Of a stretch of 64,000 nt of DNA, positions 44,272 through 52,552 are shown piece by piece. The stretch is from Tethya wilhelma. Its lineage: Eukaryota > Porifera > Demospongiae > Tethyida > Tethyidae. The position numbers were made by a program, and so were the translations under genes. The stretch is taken from contig CAXIPT010000001.1 in NCBI GenBank assembly GCA_964030475.1, positions 20,851,901 through 20,915,900 on the forward strand. Reading direction: 5' to 3'. Position 1 is the first letter of the stretch, and the number at the start of each line of letters is the position of its first letter. A model generated the notes under the pieces. The model saw only the letters and a list, made by a program, of their open reading frames with translations. It had not been told where the DNA came from and ran no database searches.

Positions 44272-45147
44272 TTAAATCTTATCCTTTAGTCTCATAATTG
44301 CTTCATCGATTGTCATTGTATCTTCTGATAGTTTAATAATTTTTTTACGTTTTTCTGACATAAAATACTCCAAGTCTTCCTTATCCTGTTTTGTTTGGTC
44401 ACCATATTTTAGTCGGTGATTGTAACCAGCGATTTCACCTTTAAGATGTTCAATTTTTCTGTCATCTTGCTGCCGTATATGAGGTGGTTTATGTACACTC
44501 AAGGACTTCAGTGTGAATGGCTTCATGTGACAGATGTAGTCAAGTAGATATTCTCGCTCTTGAATACTCGCTTCAATTTCATTTGCCTCAATTGGCATGC
44601 AATCAATTGCAAATACTCTTGGGGAATACATCATTGTACCACTGGCCATAATCTCATTTACTGCACCCTGCTTCACTCTCTCTACGTCAATACCTTGCGC
44701 TTCTCGTAATGCTACAGATCTCTCATCTCTAGCAAAATCTGTCATCACGATTGCTGTGTTTCGTTCAAACAAGGTTGGTAGAAGCTTGCTGTAGTAAGCT
44801 ACGGTATCTCTGTACTCAGCATTAATCTTAGAGTTAAACTTGACCACAAAGAGACACGCTTGAACAATCCCAACTTTGCTCAATTCCTCGATAATGTTAA
44901 CACTGTGTTGTAACTTTTCTTCATCACTTTCAGGCATGCCTGGTGTGTCAACTATTGTTACAAACATATTTTGATGCTCATGTTGCCATTGTGCTTGTTT
45001 GGCAACCACAAATTGTGTATGTGGTTTATTATCTTTAGCAGTTGAGAAACTTGGGTTTATAAACCTGTGTTTTTCAGAAGGATCAATCAGAAAATTTCCT
45101 AGTGTACTCTTTCCACTCCCAGTAGATCCAATCAGTAAAATAGCCAT
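44272..45147 (-). CDS. AIG1/GIMAP-like GTPase, short form 2
   Basis: 291 residues, one exon, starting MAILLIGSTGSGKSTLGNFL. Same layout as the gene at 42964-43836: G domain, one short coiled coil, TMTIDEAIMRL box. The stretch from PHTQFVVAKQAQWQHEHQNM to DFARDERSVALREAQGIDVE is nearly identical between the two, so they are recent tandem duplicates, with differences concentrated in the last part of the G domain (MEYSP against MMYSP, then AIEVETS against ANEIEAS). The P-loop here keeps the usual GST, where the sister has GSF. Confidence 0.92.
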   Translation of the reverse strand: MAILLIGSTGSGKSTLGNFLIDPSEKHRFINPSFSTAKDNKPHTQFVVAKQAQWQHEHQNMFVTIVDTPGMPESDEEKLQHSVNIIEELSKVGIVQACLFVVKFNSKINAEYRDTVAYYSKLLPTLFERNTAIVMTDFARDERSVALREAQGIDVERVKQGAVNEIMASGTMMYSPRVFAIDCMPIEANEIEASIQEREYLLDYICHMKPFTLKSLSVHKPPHIRQQDDRKIEHLKGEIAGYNHRLKYGDQTKQDKEDLEYFMSEKRKKIIKLSEDTMTIDEAIMRLKDKI

Positions 45148-45232
45148 CTTCAGTAGTGTACAGAAGAAAAATTTTCTAACTTTTGACAGCTCTTATAGTT
45201 GTAATTTCTGATACTTTGAATTTTAATGCCTC

Positions 45233-45239
45233 CTTTATA
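45233..45239 (-). promoter_or_regulatory. TATA box of short GTPase 2
   Basis: TATAAAG on the sense strand, 86-92 bases before the ATG. Confidence 0.55.
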
Positions 45240-45307
45240 CTTAGAAGCTACTAAATGATAACCGGATTATAAATGCCAGAAAATTGCAGTTATCAGAAAA
45301 AGTGGCT

Positions 45308-45321
45308 GTTGCTAGGCAACC
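45308..45321 (-). promoter_or_regulatory. X-box-like palindrome upstream of short GTPase 2
   Basis: GTTGCTAGGCAACC. On the gene's strand it reads GGTTGCCTAGCAAC, a full match to the RFX X-box consensus, about 160-175 bases before the ATG, close to the position of the paired sites in the sister gene. Confidence 0.55.
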
Positions 45322-45931
45322 ACAGACATGTTAAAGGGGTGTGGGTAGCATTTAGAATTATTAAATTCCAATGATGATTGAGTGCTTATCTTCAGAATGC
45401 AATGAATATTTTGTCTCATTCCCATGTGTCCTCCCACCTTATGTCCATATTCATAAGGTGCATCTCCATGGCAAAAAAAAAAGTCATGGTATACTATCCA
45501 TTGATTACCATGCACACACACTTGCACTCATAGGTTGGCATAAGCTGAACGCTACTGATTCACTGTTAGTAAACTTTTTCTTGCCTTCCTTCCACACACA
45601 TTGGTATCATGCATAAGCTCAGAAGTCCCCACTAATATTAATTTTCACTCCTAGACAATTATATAGTCCTAAGACAACAAGTCTCTCCACCCCCTCAAAA
45701 TAGTGGCATCTACAAAATTAATACCAATATAGCCCACTCCTACTTTACTGTACACACTTATGTACATGCATTAGGGTCTGGCTTCATGGTGATCATGTAA
45801 GGTCATGTTACCACCTTTTGTAATAGATCTTGATAGTAATAATACTAATAGTGATTATCACAAGCATAGTTAACAAACTAAACTCAATTACTATAGTTTT
45901 TTTTTTGTATATTATTCATCTATTTTTTAAT
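45322..45931. other. Spacer
   Basis: No gene or clear repeat was seen. Confidence 0.4.
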
Positions 45932-47305
45932 TCATCTAATTTTTTTTAATTCATCTATTTTTTTCTTTGCTTGCTTCAAAGTCATTGTATTTTCTTTTAG
46001 CTCTTTAATTTCTTCGTTGTGAGAATCAATTTTTTCTAAAAGTAGCTTTATTTTAGTACTGTGTTCCTTGTATTTTTCAACTAATGAAGCACTTTCCTCT
46101 TTGAGGTGAGATATTTCTGCTTTTGTAGCTGTTATCTTTTGCTGAAGTTCTTGAATATCTCGTTCATACCTTACCCTCTTTCTTGCCTCAATCTTCAAAC
46201 TTGCATGTAAGCCACGCATGAATCTACTTTGTGCAGATCCCCATACTTTACGTGGAGCTTCATTAATTTTTCATGTAACTTCTCCTGTGCTCCACTTTGT
46301 TACTTTTGCAATTGTGCAAGGTACACGTAGTTCAAAGTGCTTTGTGCGCTTTCCCAATAGTTTCCAACTTTCATTGAATGTGTAATTCCTTAGTATTACA
46401 CAACCCTCACTATCTTTTTCTTTTAACTCATTGTTTAATGCTTGTATCTTGTCTTCCGCTTCTCTGATTTGTTCTGAAATCAGATGAATACTGTCTAATA
46501 CCTTGCTAGGTGTCATTGCATCCAATTGCTTCATCTGCTGTAGAGAGTGTTTGAAACCAGCAATTCTACCCTCAAGTATTTTAATCATATGATTATCTAT
46601 CTGCTGGACGAATTTTGTTTTGGTGACTTTTACATCTCGGAGTTGAATTGGTATGTTATTTGCTGCATAATCAAGGATTGCCTTGCGTTCTGGTAGTTGG
46701 TCCTCAAATTCACTTTCTGTAAATGGCAAGCAATCAATAGTAAATATCTCAGGTTTGTGCTCTAGTCTGCCGCATGCTCTTATGCACTCTCTCGTATTTT
46801 CTTTCACTTTTTCCTCGTCAATTTGTTGGTCTTGTCTTAACTCTTTAGATCTGTCATCCAAACCATAATCTGTCATTACTATTGCACAGTTATGCTTAAA
46901 CAAATCTGGTAAGAGCCTGCTGTAATAGTTAACTGTATTTCTGTATTGAGTATCGATTTTTGTGCCAAATTTGACTACAAACAGGCATGCTTGAATTTTT
47001 CCAACATCACATAAACTTTCAACTATAGAAATTACGTTTTTATGTTCTGTTCGTCCTTCATCGTTCAATCCTGGAGTGTCCACAATTGTTAGTGGAACCT
47101 TTGGAGCATCTCTTGCTGTTGCTGGTATTGGTACTCTCTTCACTTCTTGTGTGTGGGGTTTGTTATCTTTTGCTGTCTCAAAGGTTTTTTTCTTGAACAG
47201 GTGTTCTCTTGAAGGATTGAGTAGAAAATTTGCCAGCGTACTTTTTCCATTGCCTGTGGATCCTATCAGCAAAATTGCCATTTTGTCTGTTCGCTTTTGT
47301 GACAT
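45932..47305 (-). pseudogene. Divergent full-length AIG1/GIMAP-like GTPase with one in-frame TGA
   Basis: The reading frame encodes 458 codons with a single stop. It may start at 47305 or at the internal MAILLIGSTGNGKST (47281), as in the relatives. P-loop GSTGNGKST, DTPGLNDEG, ACLFVVKFGTKID and DYGLDDRS are present. The frame then runs through a coiled coil and the insert (LRNYTFNESWKLLGK) to a TGA at 46273-46271, in ...STGEVT*KINEAP, where the 35042-36370 protein has a tryptophan (GDVRWEAY). It continues in frame as RFMRGLHASLKIEARK, a second coiled coil and the box TMTLKQA. A TGG to TGA change explains it. It could be a very young pseudogene, a null allele or an error; a truncated G-domain protein could still be made. 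Confidence 0.78.
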
Positions 47306-48426
47306 GAAGCAGTATCTAGTATTGGTTTTATGTTTGATTTACGGTTGATATTCATATTTAGTGAATTCCTATAAGGATGCACATGATCGGCAGGTATCTT
47401 GTGTAAGGGGCATAATGCATGAGGCCACCTGTGTAGCTAATGATTACACTTTGTTGGTACCAATTTTTGTATCTGTCATTCATACATGCACAATGTACAC
47501 AATATAACTACTATAATTCATTAATTGCTGTTTAATTAATTAATTAATTGCTAATCACCACCCATGTAGTGTTTAATTAAAGTTAGTTAAAAATTTTTGT
47601 AGAGTCGACACTTCACCAAATGCGGCATGACATTGTTTTAAGAATTATAGAGCACATTAGAAAACATGGCCCCTTTAATACTGAGCCAAAGAGTCATTTA
47701 GCAGTTGATTTTGAGAATGAAGAGATATCAAAACTCTCATAGTGTGTAAATTTGATATGTAGTATTGAATAACAAAATTACCCAATCAGTTTGTTATATG
47801 TGTGTTTGCAAAATACTTTGTAATGGCCAGCTTAGAAAACTTTTACTTTGATACAACATGGTGTGTCCTGTTTTAATAAGCCACAGTGCAATTCTCAGAG
47901 CATATCATGCCCCATGCATGCCCGGTGGTTATTACCTTGTGTATTGCATACAGAGCCTCTAATTATGGTGAGTTCTTACAACTTTCTTTCTAGTTTTGAG
48001 TATAGTTTAGGTTACATGTCTATATTAGCATGAGTTTTGGTTCATTTGCTTGTTATATATAGGAGACAGTCAAGATATAGACACTTAATTGTGATAGAAT
48101 CCATATGGGAAAGTATAGATTATCCGTTCAAAGAAAACAACTTTGTCATGTTGTATTTGCCTTCTGAAGGTTTTTTCAAGCACTAGACTAGCTAGTTTTC
48201 TGGGGTCATTTTGTAACTAATGTTAGTGCCTTTGAAAGTATGAATTTTCATGATACAACAATGATAATTACCCATCATAATTATTATTATGATACTTTTT
48301 TGTTGTTAATATTAGATATAGCATCACTTATTAGCTTTTAGCAGACAGACTCTCTACCAATGCAACTGTTTACTTGCATAAATATTATAATAGAAAATAT
48401 ATATATATATATATATATATATAATA
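47306..48426. other. Spacer left of a contig gap
   Basis: AT-rich; no gene is seen. It ends with a (TA)n run near 48398-48423 and the stub of a GGAGTGTGGCTCGCTTCGCT hairpin next to the N at 48453. Confidence 0.4.
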
Positions 48427-48452
48427 CAAGGAGTGTGGCTCGCTTCGCTCGC

Positions 48453-48453
48453 N
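48453..48453. other. Assembly gap (single N)
   Basis: The N lies within the terminal hairpin of a dispersed element, a place where assemblies commonly break. Confidence 0.9.
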
Positions 48454-48459
48454 TCATTG

Positions 48460-48653
48460 TACCGTAGTTTGAGATATTTTCGTGTGAAAATATTCCGTAC
48501 GTTAAAAGTTCACGTGTTTAATTTTTGTACATGCGTAGCACCCGCATTAATATTAGTAATGGGTCGTCAAAATTTCGAGTGTTTAATTTTCGCACACAGC
48601 GACGTACGCATACAAAAAATTTTCCCAATGCGAATATTAGTCAAATTATGATA
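48460..48653. mobile_element. MITE, TACCGTAGTTTGAG family
   Basis: Begins TACCGTAGTTTGAGATATTT and ends in the inverted relative CAAATTATGATA. Same family as the elements at 13779-13964 and 15578-15771. Confidence 0.65.
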
Positions 48654-48929
48654 GATCATGCAGGTCTTAGCATTTGAAGGGATGGGTCTCTGAATGGTAT
48701 TTACGAAATCCACCCATCTTTGTTGGTTCATGTGTGGGCATGAAATTTATGTGGATCTACAGACTGATGAAGAGATTCTTTTCATTGACAAAATTGGTTA
48801 TACTGTCTTGTCTGTGATCTAATTTGGTTCCAAAGATTTTCTTCTCCCTCTAATATTTTTCACGCAAAGAGAAGTACCGGTGTGCAGTTGAAAGTAAACA
48901 TGAGGCTGCAGAAACGTCCCAATTTTAGA

Positions 48930-49545
48930 CATGGATGTGTATATTCATACTACCAGGCTATCTGGCAGACCTTTCTCTCAATTTCCCCCCACCTATTTCC
49001 CACCCACTGATGATCAAGGGAAAAAAAGGAATCTTGGGGTATACCTTGATTCAGCAAGTTATGTACTGTAAAGCAAACAGTAACAACAATAATTGTTCTC
49101 CAAGCCTCCCCTTATCAAGCTGGCAGACATTCCTCATGAATAAAGGCTGGTTTCCGTGGGGTATGGTTTATCAGATGGCCGGCCATCTGTTTGGAGGCAT
49201 ATATTACTAAATTCATTTTAGTCTGGTGCTGCAGGTGTGCCTGGTCTGATCTTTGAGGGAGAGATCAACAGAAGATCACGCCACACACTGTGCATGCCGC
49301 TGAGTATGAATATACAATTCTACTTGTGCCATCCACAAGGGTTACCACTGTTTGTTCCACCCATTCTTACCACATAAACAACTACATGTTTATTGTTTTG
49401 TTTGAAGCAAGTACTTGCTCAATCATTGTTTGTGGTAATTCTAAGAAAAATGATTAATGTTTGACCTGACCTTGGTCCAGTATTGCATAGTTAGATCCTT
49501 AGTCTTGATCACCAACTGTACTCAATGCCATAACATTATATTATA
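48930..49545. repeat. Amplified exon-7-upstream segment, unit 1
   Basis: Repeats the text that precedes POLR1A exon 7 in copy B (TCATGAATAAAGGCTGGTTT, GGGAGAGATCAACAGAAGAT, GAATATACAATTCTACTTGT). The first about 80 bases (48935-49015) are inverted relative to the other units. No exon 7 follows. Confidence 0.8.
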
Positions 49546-49547
49546 AG

Positions 49548-49587
49548 TAAAGTTGTGTTCTTGTGTGTGTGTGTGTGTGTGTGGGTG

Positions 49588-49643
<56 letters not shown>

Positions 49644-50130
49644 TCTCTCACTGGAAGTAATGTGACTTTGAGCAAAATACTATTTTTTCTCTGGACTGTG
49701 GAGATTGTAGGCTAGGAAAAGTGTGGGTAGAAAGCTAGCTTAGATAGTCCTAGCCTAGGATAGAATGACAGGTACTACAAGTATGGCTGACTGGTTTTGA
49801 GATCGCTAACAAGGCTTACCAGTGGGGCATCCATATTCAACAAAGAAGCATGATAGAACAGCCAATCTTTCACAAAAGAAGCATAGCAAGGGGAGAACAT
49901 TTGCTTCTAGGAGTCTACTTCTCTGTTGCTCTACATGAAACATAGCTAGTCAAATAATGAGTTTTTTGCCAGCTGATTGCAAAAAGGGCAGAAGTCGTAA
50001 AAGGGTCATCTGTGACACCACGTAGTAAGGTAGATTATTTCTAAGCTGGTCAATGCTTTCCTTTAACTCTGATGAAAGTAAAGCATCAGTAACTTGATCA
50101 TATATATACATGTTAACCAAGGAGTGTGGC
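49548..50130. mobile_element. Dispersed element with terminal hairpin, copy 1
   Basis: Starts with AAGTAAAGTTGTGTTC and a (GT)n tract (49562-49640). The body includes GGCTAGGAAAAGTGTGGGTA and TATGGCTGACTGGTTTTGAG. The terminal hairpin is truncated here (AAGGAGTGTGGCGAGTGC), after which text related to the 28892 element begins. Confidence 0.75.
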
Positions 50131-50570
50131 GAGTGCTAGAGACTAATCAGTCTCTGATAGTCTCAACACTGTAATGGTGAATGAACAAGTGGTAAAAATA
50201 AAAAATAAGCAGCGTAGGAATGGGCAGTGCTGTAAAAGTATTGGAACAAGGCGTGTCTCAATTTCAGCACAAGACTACTTCGTTTTTTATGCCCAACTCT
50301 TGGCTGGCAATCTAATCTTATTATTGTATTATTGATAATAGCTCAAATTCCTACCAATTAGTTGGCTAACAGTGGAGTATAGTATACTCGGAAGACAGGT
50401 AACTAACGTATTATAAAGATCATCAGTTGAACTATTTATGACACTGAGGATACATACATGAGGGATCAAAAAAAAATTAAGTAGTCATGTGCGACATGCC
50501 TCATTCCAATACTTTTTACAGCACTGCCCATTCCTAGGCTGCTTATTTTTAGAAATTTTTACAACTTGTA
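50131..50570. repeat. Ends of the 28892-type inverted-repeat element
   Basis: 50145-50330 matches the right part, and 50470-50570 the left part, of the element at 28892-29737 (GCAGCGTAGGAATGGGCAGT; AAGTAGTCATGTGCGACATG). They lie in the order right end, gap, left end, so these are neighbouring or rearranged fragments rather than one element. Confidence 0.6.
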
Positions 50571-51230
50571 TTCTTGTATTATATGTGATTATTAGTGAGT
50601 GAGAAATATGTGGGGCGAAAGAAGAGAAAGGTCTGCCAAATAGCCTGGTAGTAGTACGTAATTATGCATATTCATGTATGAAATTGGGACATTCGTGCAT
50701 AATGTGTTTACAGCTTCATGTTTACTATCAAGTGCGCACCTATATTTCTCTCTGTTTGGTTAAATATTTTATTCTCCAAACCTCCCTTATCAAACTGGCA
50801 GACATTCCTCATGAATAGAAGCTGGTTCCCATGGGGTCTAGTTTATCAGATGGCCGGCCATCTGTTTGGAGGCATATATTACTAAATTCATTGTTGTCTG
50901 GCGCTGCAGGTGTGCCTGGTCTGGTCTTTGAGGGAGAGATCAACAGAAGATCACGCCACACACACCGTGCATTCTGCTGAGCATGAATATACAACTCTAC
51001 TTGTGCAATCCACAAGGGTTATCATTCTTTGTTCCACCCACCATACCTTTGTTACTGGTCACATAAACAACTACATGTTTATTGAAGCAAATATTTGCTC
51101 AATCATTGTTTGTGGTAATTCTAAGAAAAATGATTATTTATGGTGAATGTTTGACCTGCCTTGGTCCAGTCTTGCATAGCTAGATCCTTAGCCTTGATCA
51201 CCAACTGTACTCAATGCCATAACAAGCAAA
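50571..51230. repeat. Amplified exon-7-upstream segment, unit 2
   Basis: Second copy of the segment, from the TGAGTGAGAAATATGTGGGG phrase to CCAACTGTACTCAATGCC. No exon 7 follows; a hairpin-type element is inserted after it. Confidence 0.8.
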
Positions 51231-51238
51231 GTTGTGTC

Positions 51239-51292
<54 letters not shown>

Positions 51293-51816
51293 ACGGAGGG
51301 TCACCAGAAGTAATATGACTTCGAGCAAATGGCTACTTTTTCTTTGAACTGTGAAGAATGTAGGCTAGGAAAAGTGTGGGTAGAAAGCTAGCTTAGATAG
51401 TCCTAGCCTAGGATAGAATGACAGGTACTACAAGTATGGCTGACTGGTTTTGAGATCACTAACAAGGCTTACTACTGGCATCCGTATTCGACAAAGAAGC
51501 ATGATAAGGAAACCAATCTTTCACAAATGAAGCATAGCAAGGGGAGAACATTCATTCCAAGGAGTTTGCTTCTCTGTTGCTCTACATGAAACTTAGCTAG
51601 TCAGATAATGAGTTTTTTGTCAGCTGATTGCAAAAAGGGCAGAAGTTGTAAAAGGGTTGTCTGTGACACCACGTAGTAAGGTAAATTATTTCTAAGCTGG
51701 TCAAGAATAACTATTCTTTCCTTTAACTCCAAGGAAAGTAAAACAGCAGTAACTTGATCATACATATTAACCAAGGAGCGTGGCTTGCTGCGCTCGCCAT
51801 GCTCCTTGTAATCTAA
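51231..51816. mobile_element. Dispersed element with terminal hairpin, copy 2
   Basis: Same body as 49548-50130 and 56972-57600, with a (GT)n tract from about 51243. It ends in a hairpin reading AAGGAGCGTGGCTTGC, then GCGCTCGCCATGCTCCTT. Confidence 0.78.
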
Positions 51817-51864
51817 AATTATAGCTATAGTCTTAGTTGTTATATAGTTGTAATCTTTAGTTGT

Positions 51865-51884
<20 letters not shown>

Positions 51885-51897
<13 letters not shown>

Positions 51898-52552
51898 GAT
51901 TATCAGTGGGTGAGAAATAGGTAGGGGAAATTGAGAGAAAAGTTTGCCAAATAGCCTGGTAGTAGTGCATAATTATGTATATTCATGTCTGTGTTTACAG
52001 CTTCATGTTTACTATCAAGTGCGCACCTGTAAGCCTCCCCTTATCAAACTGGCAGACATTCCTCATGAATAAAGGCTGGTTTCCGTGGGGTATGGTTTAT
52101 CAAATGACCATCTGTTTGGAGGCATATATTACTAAATTCATTTTAGTCTGGCGCTGCAGGTGTGCCTGGTCTGGTCTTTGAGGGAGAGATCAACAGAAGA
52201 TCACGCCACACACTGTGCATGCCTCTGAGTATGAATATACAATTCTACCTGTTCCATCCACAAGGGTTACCACTGTTTGTTCCACCCACCATTCATGTCT
52301 TGCCACTGTACACAGCACTCAGCATTGTTTTGTTTGTGGCAAGTATGTCTTGCTCAATCATTGTTTGTGGTAGTACTAAGAATAATGATTAGAACAACAT
52401 TTGTGGTAAAATTTTGGTATTACCTCGTCCAGATTTGCATAGCTAGATCATTAGCCTTGATCGACAACTCTATATACCCAATGCATAATAAAGTCTGTAA
52501 CTATAATAATATTATATTTTTATATATATTCTTTGCCTGTCCTATTATATAG
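51885..52552. repeat. Amplified exon-7-upstream segment, unit 3, ending at exon 7
   Basis: Third copy of the segment. Only this one runs into an intact acceptor and exon 7 (TTATATAG at 52545-52552). Confidence 0.8.

Noticed and set aside
46271..46273. TGA as selenocysteine codon in the divergent GTPase
   Set aside because: The aligned residue in a relative is tryptophan, and no SECIS-like hairpin was seen after the gene.
48935..52392. Short frames with WQTFLMNKGWFPWG in the repeated segments
   Set aside because: They recur only because the DNA is repeated; stops and frames differ between units and there is no start or conserved end.
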